A stretch of 64,000 nt of DNA. Source: Lineus longissimus (lineage: Eukaryota; Nemertea; Pilidiophora; Heteronemertea; Lineidae). The position numbers and the translations under genes are program-made. The notes under the pieces were generated by a model. It did no database searches. It was not told where the DNA came from and saw nothing but the letters and a program-made list of their open reading frames with translations. The stretch covers positions 23,947,501 to 24,011,500 of the forward strand of contig NC_088308.1 in assembly GCF_910592395.1 (NCBI RefSeq), in the 5' to 3' direction. Of the stretch, positions 1-12,265 are shown piece after piece. Each line of letters begins with the position of its first letter. The stretch's first letter is position 1.

Positions 1-2897
1 CTGGGCACACCGAAACCAATGACTCATTGACAAGACAGAACAATACATTCCTTTAATCTTTTTCCGACATTATGGACGATCTCATGCATGTCCGCTGATT
101 TCGCAAATCATTTCGCGTAGATCACATATCCAACCCTCATTCCTTTCAAAATATTCAAGCTACATTTATATACTCCTATATGATTCAGATACATACATTA
201 TACTAAAGTACTACATCATGCAATGTTCCAATCACCAAACCTCAACTGGGAGAATATAAGCTCAGAGATGAAATTGCACGACTTTAGCATGTTTGATGGA
301 TGCAATCATGGGATCTGGTAAATCAAATCAGGCGTGAGATATGAGAAAAACATATTAGTGAGTATGAGGCATCATTAGATATTATGTATCAGGACAAATA
401 ATTGTAGGTTGGATAAACACTTTGCTGCCTGGTACTGGTTTCTGGTCTAGTACAAGGTTTCTCCTTCTTGTCAATATAGACTGCCTCATCCAAAATGAGA
501 AACAATCTCTCTGTATTCAATTCATTGATTACTTTCACTGTGTCGTGCAATATTTACCAGTAAAAAAAATATTTGGACTTAGAAATTTTTTGATCCTTCA
601 GTCAGAATTTATTTCAGAATCAGGGTTAGCGTTAGCAGAAAAAAATATTCAAAATTCTGAAAAATTTTCAGAGTCAAAAAAGTTTTGGGACTGATCATGT
701 TGCTTCATTTTGAGTAGAAAAAAAACAGTGAAAAAATTTTTTTGGACTTAAATTTTTTTTCATCTTTCAGTCAGTTCAGGTCAGTTTTTTGAGGATCAGG
801 GTTAGGGTTAGCAGAAAAAATACGGACACCGGACACTGCAGTATTGTATAGGCTTCCCTACGGTTAGCCAAAAACTAGCTGACAGTTTTCATATTGCGAG
901 GCATTTGTTACAATTATCTTTCCATTTGCTTGTGGGTTGAACAGACCTTGCAGGAAGTGAGCAATCGAATAGAGAGGATTTCAGCAAACCTTTTAAACAC
1001 GTCATTAGGTTTCTTTTTATTGGGCCACCTGTCATTACTTTTGTCCTTATAGTGTAAATCTACAATCATAAATACTATCTATGGAAATTTTGACACTTTG
1101 AAATAGTAGAAAGCTGTCCTCTACTGGAAGTACATGTATACTGATCTGATGACTGTTCTGGCTACACTGCCTTTCTATGAGCTAAAAAGACTTGTCAAAG
1201 CAACGATATGCCAATACCAGGTGTCTGGCGCAAAATGTGGGTGAAATCGAGCGAGAGTCCGAGACTGGTCCTGGCATATTTTGTGAAATTTCATCTATTT
1301 TGTTAAAAATCGATACATATGCTTCTGTCATATAGTCTTAGCAATGGATTGACTGTTGAAAATGTTCCCGAATATCAGCGGAGGTAGCAAGAACTCATAT
1401 ATGTCACCCATTGGTGACACTTGTACCAAAGTAATGCTTGACTGACCTGTGTCCTCTTACAAATTATGAGATTCCATCATATATAATGGGGAAACATCCT
1501 ATGGCGTATTTTCGACCAATTATTGCCTGAATTTCATTCTGTTTATTCATAAGCAAGGAAGACTGCCAAATATGTATTGGTGTTATGTACTTGATACATA
1601 TGCGATGCACCCAAATTGATTTCATTCAAGTGTTCTTAGAAGCCGAAGACGAATGCAATTAGTTCTGAAGAAGAATTATTGAATGCAATGCCTTGGCTTT
1701 AGCGGATGTTGTCTTTCATAAGTAAACAAGTTAATGAGTTGAAACAGATTAAAAGGCAAAAAAGATGAGAAAAATTAGGAAGTCTATAATCTGGTTCTAT
1801 TTTTAATAATATTGGGTACTTTAAGTTCTAATCACAAGTCAATAACCCTTCGGTGCAAAATTTCAATATTACGTTTATTTTTATACTATTGGTATCGTTC
1901 TGATTCGTTGTGTCCTATTCTAGCTACCCGCCACAACTTGATGGTGTTAATAAAAATAAATTCTCTGCTCAAAATGTCTGGTATGAAGAAGGAATAAGTA
2001 TAGTATCTGGTCCAGTACTTGATGCGTCTAATATGGATTACCCAGATGATTACAGTAGCCCCTGATGATCATCTTGGTTGTAATAATTGCAATCAACAGG
2101 GACTTCTAATGAAATGATGAGTAGCTTAGTCAAGAGGTCATTCATTGTGCATGGTGGGGATGGCAGATTAGAGGCGAGATGGGTCATGCTTGGGTCACAA
2201 AGTCAGTCAACCCTTTCATGTCCCTATGTGATGTTGTTTGGGGTCTAATACAATTCTGTAGATATGGAAGTCCTGCGGTTATACAGGATGTCACAAAATA
2301 GAATTTCCATAAACATAGACCTGGTATGATTTGATACTGAAATGGTCGCTGGAGTGCTGACAAGGCAATCATGCGGCTCTAACGATTTCAGGACCAGTTA
2401 CATATGGTTAGTCAAATCCTATCATTAGTCTTGCTGGGTCACCCTGTAGTAGACTTATATCGCCTCTATGTTGAAAAGAATCACTACTACTTCATAAACG
2501 TAGCATATATCATATTCCTTCTCAAACAAGATATCTCCGTCACTTGAAATCTGAACGCATTTTAAGTTCTTATTTGAATAATACAACAGGTCCAGAAGCA
2601 CTTGCCCATAAGTACTTATCTCCCATTGAGAAGAGAGTTAAAGGTGTAAAGTTCTATCGGTGAAAGGATGAGTCATGAGATTATCAAGGGGTTCATTGTC
2701 AATTTCAACGCAGCTGAGTGGACATACAGTTTAAGCAGTCTTGTCAATTTCCCTTTTCCTTCCTGTACTTCTTCAACAGGTGTTTAAATCCATCATCTGA
2801 GACCTTAAGAGGGTAAAGTCTATCGCTTTTATTGGCTTAGATGTCTGGACTTGGTAGCTAATTTGGATAGGCTTCAAGTGTCCATAGCAAATGAAGT
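1..2897. other. intergenic, no supported gene
   Basis: AT-rich sequence with only short chance reading frames on both strands. None has flanking splice signals plus recognisable protein similarity. The only structure I see is a dispersed repeat at about 560-830, listed separately. Confidence 0.6.
560..830 (+). repeat. dispersed repeat, two subunits, opposite orientation to the copy near 14.3 kb
   Basis: Two related subunits lie head to tail. Each contains a run like AATATTTGGACTTA, the phrase CAGGGTTAGSGTTAGC and a T/A-rich stretch. The reverse complement of the same phrases (AAGTCCAAATATTTTTTTC, AACCCTAACCCTG, CAGTCCCAAA) occurs at about 14262-14485, so this is an interspersed family present here in inverted orientation. 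No coding capacity is visible. Confidence 0.6.
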
Positions 2898-3074
2898 AAC
2901 GGGGAACCTCCCTTAGCTGACACATCTGTTGGCAGGACACCCTCTCTTTTAGGCACCGTTACTTTGGTCACAAATGGGCCATTTCTATGAAATTTGAGAT
3001 CAGCACACCTCCCTTTTGGGGACAGCGTTTGTGAGTCCCAAGGGTGTCCTTAATGGAGAGGTTCTACTGTACAT
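2898..3074. repeat. short dispersed element with inverted ends (GGAACCTCC family)
   Basis: It begins GGGGAACCTCCCTTAGC and ends GGAGAGGTTCTACTGTAC, which are imperfect inverted ends. The interior carries repeated GGACACC / GGTGTCC words. Related copies lie at 48943-49122 and 49239-49418, with fragments near 3830-3925, 10543-10640, 14945, 46370-46430 and 51130-51270. The structure is MITE-like and non-coding. Confidence 0.6.
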
Positions 3075-6000
3075 ACATTAACCCTGACAGTGTTTTGTAA
3101 GAGAGGTCATCAAATAAAGAAATCGAAACTCCTATAAACATGTTTTTGTTACCACAAGGTTAACTATCGGTCCCCTTTACGTTAAGCATGCTGATTGGAT
3201 GCTGCGGGACTGGCTTCTGACTCTCCTTCGATAACCCCTTGGTTTGCTTGTCATGATTAGTCAAGCACCATCAAAAGATAAAAACACGTTACAAATTGAA
3301 TAAACGGTGTGCTGTGTAATTACATATAAAAGACCAAGCAAATAGTGGTCGTTGCATTAAGGGAGTGAGAGACCAACCACATCGTGACAGATGAAAAAGT
3401 GTGCTGTCCATTGGGAGCAATGCTGATAGATGTTTTTGAAATTATCCCACATTATTATACAAATTCTGTTCTTGGACAGTCTCTGTTTTATTAAATTATT
3501 TGGGGTCACCAGGAAGTCATCAAGGAGAGTAACCAAGTTGTTTAAGCTGTTACGAAAATTGTTGTCATCGAAGTGAAGTAAAAAGTAAATCGAAGAAGTT
3601 ACCATGTTTCCTGGAACAAAATGATGAGTTCCCGTTATGACTTGCAAATATGTCAGAATTGATGTGTAGCATGGTCAGTATTGATTTGTGACAGAGTCAT
3701 GATCTCTTTGATGTTGGTCCCTAACATAACCAGTTATGTCACATTGGTTGGTTAGGGTGTGGGAGGGTGGGGAGGAATATTATGCTGCAGAGATGCAACA
3801 GACCATTAATGTTGTGTTAGCTTACACCTTGATAACAGTGGAACGTGCCTTAGCAGACACCTCTTTGATATTTGTATTCTTTAGAATAAGCCACAGCAGA
3901 CACCTTCCCTGAGGTTTTTTCATGTACTCTTTCGTCTATGCAGGAAATTTTAGAATGGACTGAATGAACAAAACTATCAGTCCGCACGCTTATCCTAGCT
4001 TTAATAGAAGAAACTGAGTTTCTTTAACTGCAGCATCGATCTGATAAATGGTGAGGAATTATGCACTCGAGCATATTATCACCCAAATGCAACTCCTAAT
4101 GAAACTGCAGGACAGCCGATATCTACGCTATTGGATTTTGATGCGTTGGGAGATAAGATTTTCATTTGGCGTAGAATTTGGGTCAAGTGATCTGTTGATA
4201 TCTTCTATGAAGTGTGATATTAACCATTTCTGATTTCTATAACTGTGATTGTTCTTCAGTTCATGTGTTGTGTTAGCAATGATATCTATTTCCGTCAATA
4301 ACCATTGGGCATTCTGTAATTACCCAAATTTTGAAAGGCTAAAAATGTTATCCTGGGTGACAAAAAACATCATCCAGGTTCACACATCCAACCCGGGTAA
4401 CGTTTTACATAGCCCAGGATGACATTTATCGAGTCCTTTTGCTCTATAGTAGAGCCTGCGCTGTATGCGAACAGCAGAGTCACAATATATCTGAACCTGC
4501 CATTGCTAGCTTCAAGCAGTTCATCAGTCAATATTTACACATTATCTCCGTGTCACCCTGCCGTAAAGGTGAGCCGAGATTAAAGCACCTATCATATTAT
4601 TTAGACACATTCTGGATAAATCAATGGCGATTAACGACGCTACGGGTAAATAGCGATACCTCGACGGCATGTTTTCTCATTATCAAAGAGGACGTCGACA
4701 ATGACTGGAGCGACGTCTGCTAATTTCAGGGATCAGGGATGTATTGATTAGAACGAACCATGCTTGTAGGATGAACATGTTAATGTTGATGTACATAACT
4801 CGGGATTCTCATAGCTCAGTGTCTAATAAGGTTTTGAATCTGGGGAGAACCTGGATTTGTAGCTAACTGGAAGTATCTTCTTTCTATGGTCACAGTCCTT
4901 TGAATTAAACCTAAATTAAACGTTCTCTGCACCTTAAAACCCAATGCAAGGGATGGGAGGGCGTAAGCAGGAATGTTGCAGACGGAACGCCTCAGAATGC
5001 TCAGACACAGTGTGAATGCAGAAGAAGAAGTGCCATTGCAAAGGAGACTGGATTGTAAGGACATGAGGGCTGAAATTCTTACTTGGTGTTTTAATACAGG
5101 GGCATCTCTCTGTCAGAGACATCTCAAATCCAGGCTCTGTCAAACAGAAAAAGAACCTAAAGATCAGCGGAAGATGAACTTTCTATTTTGGGCTTGCTCT
5201 TTACAAGAGGTGGAAACCCTTTGATTGTTATTGATTTGTGTCTTCTGATCTGGGTGCATTGTGAATATCGGCCTCGAGTCCTGTGATCATTTCTCTCTTT
5301 GAGTCTGTTGAAAAGACGCTCCTGTGATGACAGGGCTGTTTCGGATGAACAAATTGATTAGGTATAGATTTTGTACTTGGTTGGTGATATGATACCATTG
5401 CTGAATTGACTTGATGGTTTAAGTGTTTGATGAGTCCATTCAAATACAGTTATTGGTGAATTTTTTAAAACCTCATGACCTATCAAATGGCAGGGCAGCC
5501 TGAAAAGTCAAAAGGCAAACAGATTCAAATATACACAGAATTCTTTCTGTTTTCCCTCAATCAACACAGATTATTCTCATGTTTTTATCAATGGTGTTGT
5601 GTTGTTAGAATACAACCCATCTAATGTCAATATCATATGTTATTGCTTTGATCAAGTGAGAAAAAAACGCTCAGTAAAATAATACAAAGGTTCACCTCTC
5701 TCAGTCTCAAGTTTTGGTTGAATTATTCAGCTTGGAAATTTCTGGATTTGACATGTTTGCAGTAGAATTTATAATTTTATTTATTTTACACTCTTTGAAA
5801 TGGGATTGGAACTATTGTATTGGCTTCTTTCTTTATTCTAGTACCAGTATATCATTTGAGATTGTTGAACTTCTCTATTTGGTATTGAGGTCTTATTCCA
5901 CTCAGGCATTTCCCAGATGCCACAATTAACTATGCCCAGCCCCAACTGGTGTTGAGTCATAAAATAAGATTTAAGAAAAACAAACTTTCGATTGACCCTC

Positions 6001-8965
6001 CACCTTTAAAAGACCAGCCTGAAGGTACATTTTGAATTTGACCCCACTTGTCACCTGGTTCCAAAATCAATGTGACCCGATACGATATGAACAGTTAATT
6101 ATACATACAACATCTCTCAAAATTACAACATGTATTTATCAAATTTGCATGTTTTACAGACCAACCTCATGACACTCCCGTATAACTGATACCATTCATC
6201 ACAAAACAGTGCAAATAATCCGAGAATTTAAGTAGTGTAAAAGAATATCCTAATTAATTTTCCCGTCAGTATCGGCATGATTTTCACCATAACACGGTAC
6301 CGTTATTTTTCTGTGCTGTTTTAGTGTTCAGCATACCTCCAGGGGGAAACCGTAGAATACTGGATTCATTGTCGTCAATTACTGGACAATGAAAAGTTAT
6401 TGCTGATGACAGTGAGTTTTCTGTGGGTGTGGCAGTAATTACTCAGATAACCAGTTATGATTTCCTACGTTATGCATCGTAAACTTACAATTTTGACTTG
6501 CATGTCAGGCTAACTATACACAGCCTCCTGTTTCAAGTGACTGGATTGAGGCCTAATTCCACTGGTGTGGTTTCCTGCTTTGGTCCCCACTGCTCAGTGG
6601 GTATTTGGTCATTCAAAGTGCCCACTATAAAAAGCTCATTTGCATAAAGATTCTCCATCATATAGATTGTGTCCAACACACTAAACGTTGTACACAGAAG
6701 AACGAAAGCAGAAGAAATGATCACGGTTGTTCCTCTTCCAGACATGATTTCAAATAGAGCCTCAGTACAACAGAATATGTCAACTTCCCATCTATCTTCC
6801 CACCATTTCTCATCAAAGATCAAACCTAGCCAAAGGCTACTTCTCATCCATCCATAAATATGCCACATATGACAGTTCGAAGTATCTGGAAAATTCCGCC
6901 GGAAAGAATATGCATGGCTTCTTAAAAATCAATAAAGTACATCAACGATTTGACACATTTTTAATAATGATTCTGTATATCTGGAAGACCAAACTCCTTA
7001 TATATTATATTGTTGACAAAACCCTTGGAGACAAAAATTTACATCCCTTTCATCTGACCTTTTAGAGAGTTCAATTAATTCAACAATGCATCATAGATCT
7101 TTGACACCGTTTATATGATTATAACACTGGATTATTTTTGAAGAGTCAACTGATGTTCATATTTTCAAAACCATGTTCCAATGGTATTGTATTTTCTATT
7201 GTAGTACCGGTACTAGTTATTCAAAGTCAATATCATCAATACTGTATAATATTTATGCCCTAGGAAGTCATTCACCCATCAGGTCAGGAGTACTACAACT
7301 CTATACTATTGTTCTATATCGTTTGATCTTAGCTGCCTATCACTTCCTATGGAGAATGGGTGGGGTTTTGCCCATGTATCTCAATCTTATCTTAAATTAG
7401 AAGAAATCAATTTGGAAGATCTCCTTACGACATCTTGGTATAACCCTTGCCATCGCTGATCTCAACAGACCCAATACAATGAATTCCAAGTTTGATATAA
7501 TACTCATGACATTACAGAAACCAATGAATATTTTGAATTCAAGACCAGAGCAGAAGACACCAGTGCGATTCGATTTAAATCTAATCACCATGTTACCAAT
7601 CAAACTTAGCACTTAAATCACATAGCTGGGTCCGGTATCGTATATGTATACTTAGTTGGTAGTAAAATACCAAATACTGATATGCAAATTCTGATACAGA
7701 AACCTCTTGGGACAGCAATCAATTCAGATTAAGTTGACAGGCCATATTGTGTATGATCATGTGTATCAAAGTATGATAATTCTTCTCAACATATTTCGAC
7801 TTTGACTTTAGCGAGCCACTTCTTCCCAAGGGTTTAAATTGCCATTTTCCAATTTCAAAAGTGATCGATCTTTGCGACGTTTGCGTTGTCACTTTAAGTG
7901 TGGTAGTGGTTATGATACTTCAATTACACAAGAATTGCAGGATCACCGCGCAGATTGTGTGACTCATCGATTGAACAATGATAAGATTAGTTAAAGAGAC
8001 AGGAAAATAACAATCCGAATTACATTACGCATCAACCCTTTAAAGGCCAGGTTAGTTGCTCAAATTCCCAACTTTAAGAGAGGTTGTTTTGATTTTTAAA
8101 TGGAGAAATAGCTTCACCTCATTACTAGGCAACCGCCATTGCAGCTGCCAGCGAACGGCGGGACCCCCCTTGCCTTGGCATTTGCAGTGCTCAACTTGAC
8201 CTCAGAATGTCGTCATCATACTGAGCATTAGTATTTAGCTCATTTTGCAGCCAATGATATACAATTCGATGTAGACAAATGATATTTTTTCCATAACTCT
8301 GAAGTCATGTGCAGTAAGCACGTTCATATCAGCGGTGTTTTCAAAAAGTGCACTGAACATCTATCCGTTTAATCAGACCAATTTTCTCTGTGTTATTGCG
8401 TTTTGTTCTAGTTTGATCAATTCAGACGCTATATTTAGCTACTCATTATTCAATAAACTGATTACCACATCTCATGAAAAGCTAAAGTAACTTGCCCGAG
8501 GTCACGACTGTCCTAAAAATGATAAAGCGGCCATGCTAAACGCTCCTGCTAGTGTTGTTACTGTTGACGTTAACGAAGTTAGGAACCAATCTCGTGGCTG
8601 TTATGACGCCTGGGGACAAGACGTTATGAGTAGAGCAAAGCACTTCCCAATATGTATCTTGGTTCAGCTACAAGTACCATCTCATTAGAAGTGTTGTTCA
8701 TCTTAAGTAGAGCTAAGGCTTGTGTGCATTTACTATAGGTAATGTACAGGTAGATTCAATGATTTTCATAAGCATGAAGCATCTTACATTTAACCCTTTT
8801 AGGTGTAGAGTCTAACCTCTGGCGATAAAAGGCCATATGTAACAGCGTAAGAATACTGCCCCTTCCCACACCCCCACATCCCAACAACGTCACACAACAG
8901 CACGCTTTTTTTCAGAGAGACTTGGGCGGTTCCTTTACATTTCCAGTTGACTGACCCTTCCCAGT
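3075..8965. other. intergenic, no supported gene
   Basis: No exon with recognisable similarity was found. It holds a fragment of the GGAACCTCC-family repeat at about 3830-3925 and a small hairpin at 4346-4424. A minus-strand open frame at 6533-6868 (111 codons) includes a hydrophobic stretch, but I could not relate it to any family and treat it as chance. Confidence 0.5.
4346..4424. repeat. 79-bp imperfect hairpin
   Basis: The left arm TGTTATCCTGGGTGACA and the right arm AGCCCAGGATGACA are inverted copies. Pairing extends through CAAAAAACA against CGTTTTACAT, and the loop contains CATCCAGG and CCCGGG. It could be a tiny MITE or a transcribed hairpin; the sequence alone does not decide. Confidence 0.45.
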
Positions 8966-10130
8966 TAGATAGATAGATAGATAGAATTAGCATTTCTATA
9001 GCGCCCCATATCACTGTCGCAATGTTCTGTGGCGCTCCCCACCTAGTTTGAATCACACCCCGAAATAGTCTCGAAATAGAAATGTCTTTAGAGAACTTTT
9101 GAATGTGGCCAATGAGGTCTCTTGTCGCAGTGTGGCGTCCAAAGTGTTCCACATTTGGGGGGCAAGAATCTCGAATGCTCTCCCACCAAACGTTTTGAGT
9201 CTATATGTTGGCTGAGTTATAATATCCTGCGACCCTGATCTTAGTGGCCGGGTTGGCACGTAGGGAGTGATGAGGCTGCAAAGGTACCCGGGGGCTGTGC
9301 CATGTATCGCTCCGTAGACCAGGACCAACAACTTGTAAATCATTCTTTGCTCCACCGGCAGCCAGTGCAATTCCTTCAGGACAGGCGTGATGTGATCAGA
9401 GCGCCTAGTTCTGGTAACAAGTCTGGCTGCACGGTTTTGGACAAGTTGAAGTCTGGCCACGGATGACTGACTGCAGCCAGCAAGGCTGCTATTACAGTAG
9501 TCGAGGCGAGAAAGGACCATCGCCCGAGTCAGGCACCCAGCAGCTTCATCAGTCAACTCTTTTCTTACTCTGCCAATGTTGCGCAGGTGATAAGAACACA
9601 CACGGACGATGTTGCTCACATGGGCGTCCATAGAGAGGGATGAGTCAAAAAGCACACCTAGATTCCTAATAGGAACATTTGACACACTAATCCCAGTTCC
9701 CGCGACATCGATTGAATGCATGTCCAGTGACCTGAGCGACTGCGGGGTGCCAAACAGGAGGACTTCAGTCTTATCTGGATTTCCTTTCAGCTTGTTATCG
9801 GCAAGCCACTGGTGAATGATTGCCAGTTTCTCACTCAGCTCCTTCACCTGATGAGGGATAGCAGATCTGTCGCGCAAGGCAGTAATGGCCCTGTAGACCT
9901 GTGTGTCATCCGCAAATCCATGCCTTTGAATGTCACATCCTCTAAGCAGTTCTCCGAGTGGTAGAATGAAAACGAGGAAAAGAATCGGTCCAAGGACCAA
10001 TCCTTGAGGGACACCAAAGCAAAGTGGTTTCGCCGTCGATATGTTCCCGTTTATTACCACACGCTGACTACGGCATGTCAGGTATGAGCGGAACCATGCA
10101 AGGGCAGTGCCAGATACACCCAACAAATCA
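8966..10130 (-). mobile_element. 5'-truncated CR1/L2-like non-LTR retrotransposon (reverse transcriptase C-terminal part)
   Basis: The minus-strand frame 9053-10192 encodes the second half of a non-LTR reverse transcriptase. It has GVSGTALAWFRSYL near residue 25, GVPQG (60-64), the catalytic FADD box (93-96), a thumb region, and the typical tail WLPVEQRMIYKL ... RAFEILAPQMWNTL. Homology appears to start near residue 22, so the first codons are probably flanking DNA and the true left end of the element is near 10130. The endonuclease and the front of the RT, including catalytic motif A, are missing, so the copy is dead. The 3' end is a short UTR with GGCGCTATAGAAATGC followed by a (TCTA)n microsatellite at 8966-8984, a usual tail for CR1/L2 elements. 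Assignment to the Jockey/CR1 group is secure; the exact clade is not. Confidence 0.9.
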
Positions 10131-11390
10131 CCAGTTACAGTTATTGGGCCCATGACTAGTTGAAACCTTTTAGGTTTTCCTTCTAAATTCATTGATTTCA
10201 GTGGCTCTATCCTGAGTGTTGCCCCATCAGGCTATTGTCTCAGCTAATTTCTTCTCCCCAAGCATTATAGAATCAATGAAGAATCTTGACGGATGTTTTC
10301 CTTGTACCCACCAGAGAATCTGGCAGTCATTCTTGTTGCATAAGAATCAACATAACAATTAGATCAAGGACATCACTCAAGGACCATATTTTGGGAGTGG
10401 GGATTGTTCTTCAGCTCCTAAGGGAATGGTTTTAAATATTTTACACATTAGGATCTTCAGATAACTTAAGGGTCGCTTTAAAGATGCTGCAATCATTTCA
10501 ATGCCTTACTGCAGTATATTCCTTGGGATCGATTGGTGATTTAGTTCAAGGACACCTCCCTCCGAATGGCCTCATTTCGGTACAGTGTGGATTGCTTAGC
10601 AGGGATGTTTGTAGCAGTATATTACTACAGTAGAACCTCCTCTTGCGGGAATCATTTCTTTAAAGAGAATTGGTGGCAGTTAAGTGTATTGAAAGTCATT
10701 CTTATACCAAGTTTCCAGAATCATTCCTCTTTATTTGAAGAATTGACGATGTTGGATGTGCACGACAAGTTCTGATGAGTTTTAAAAAGTGCTCGCACAG
10801 TCTGGTTATAAATACGAAGCAACTTTACCTACTATGTGACCTTCTCACTCTCGTCATAATTAATTATAGGAAGCCTAATCCACCGAATTCAATCTCGGCG
10901 TGTGAATGACCAGCATGTGTCACAGTAGTGATATTCTAAACCTAGCTCTCTCGTCTCATTTGATGTCAGATTAGACGTCGCCCAACATCGCTAATTCTAC
11001 CGGCACAAATTAGAAATAAGATATCAGGGGACCCACCTGCTTGAGCGAGGGGTTTACTCGTGATACGTCAACGGATATCTCGATCCCTCAGCGATAGATC
11101 TTGCATCTCATTCTTGTTTTGTATGGCGTATAATATAGTAATCTACGTCTGACTGTGAGGGGTGTATACTTATAAGCCGCTTTCAATTTGATAGCAAGAT
11201 CACTCTATTGTTGCATTTGCCAAAAGTGAGCTCGATGTTGTAAGTATCATGTTTGTTTGGGCTTGCCTGTGGATGATGATGATGTTACACCATGTCAAAT
11301 CTAAATGATCCTGTGCGCAGGCTTATATCACTGCCTGTTCTAAGTATTGCATCAGGTGTTATTTACTGCCAATTCAAGTGATCGACATAT
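10131..11390. other. intergenic, no supported gene
   Basis: No coding exon recognised. It contains a fragment of the GGAACCTCC-family repeat (about 10543-10640, with CTACAGTAGAACCTCC). A strong splice-donor-like GTAAGTATC follows GAGCTCGATGTT near 11237, which could end an untranslated exon, but nothing downstream confirms it. Confidence 0.45.
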
Positions 11391-11456
11391 TATCTCGGGC
11401 GACCGAGTTATTTATCTCGAGCTATCGAGATATTTTTTCCATCGATCGAGATATTT
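11391..11456. repeat. cluster of overlapping ATCTCGAG / TCGAGATA palindromes
   Basis: Within 66 bp the words ATCTCGGGCGACCGAGTTAT, ATCTCGAGCTATCGAGATAT and CATCGATCGAGATATTT follow one another. Each is partly self-complementary and complementary to its neighbours, so several alternative hairpins can form. It is non-coding and is probably a repeat-family fragment. Confidence 0.5.
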
Positions 11457-11459
11457 CCT

Positions 11460-12265
11460 GGAAAAAAATTTGTCATGCACCTTTAAAGGATAAAAGACAT
11501 TGTGCCTTGTAAGATATAGTTTGTGTCCTCATCTGGAAGGCAAGATATTTGTGTTTCATCTCTTGTGGTGGTGTTTGTATTGTGTTACTGTATCCTGTCT
11601 GTTGCTTCAACGACTTGGGGCATTCGCCTCAAACGGATGAACAGTCTCAAAGCACGGTGACTTGTACACATTAAGTACCCTGGAATCAAAAAGTTCGCCT
11701 TTCATATTGAAACTTTGTGAAAAGATTATATCGATGTTTGCGTTTGGAGATGCATGTGTTCAGTTACTGCATCCTGCCTGTTGCGTCAGCGAGCATTCAT
11801 CTCTGATAAATAATACTAAGGTATCGAAACATGCGTAATCTGAAAAGAACAGTGTTCAGATGAATAAAAAATGTCATGTATCACTTTCAGACTTTTGAGA
11901 TAAAAAGGATTATTCCCTGCGAGATGGGTGTCTTATGTTACATCATCCTGTTTTGCGTTAGTGATATGGGGGCATGCAGAACTTGAAAACTTCAATGTAC
12001 AAATGAATCAATAAAGTCAATTTTCACTTTCAAATTCTGAACAAGAAAAGGCTGTTCCCTTATGTATTCCATTACTTATTGCATCCCGCCTGTTGCATCA
12101 GTGAGAATGCACCATGGAATGTTAAATACTCTAAAAGCGTGGGTAACTTAAAAGGGTCAAATTACATGTATAGGTTTGGAGAATTTTTTTGTAGCATTCT
12201 CTGTGGAAATGCATCTGCTCTTGTTGTATCCTGCATGTTGCCTCGGTAAAGCATGTACCACAAAA
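11460..12265 (+). repeat. diverged tandem array, about five units of 140-180 bp
   Basis: A core like TTACTGCATCCTGCCTGTTGCGTCAGYGAG recurs at about 11593, 11771, 11945, 12083 and 12228. Between cores there is a second shared block resembling TTTCACTTTCAAATTTTGAG ... AAAAGG-TTATTCCCT. Copies differ by substitutions and short indels, so the array is old. No frame stays open across units, which argues against a repeated coding exon. It could be a decayed satellite or a family of non-coding RNA units. Confidence 0.55.

Noticed and set aside
6533-6868. 111-codon minus-strand frame with a hydrophobic stretch (VIISSAFVLLCTTF)
   Set aside because: No family resemblance, ordinary AT-rich composition and no splice or promoter support; length is within chance for this amount of sequence.
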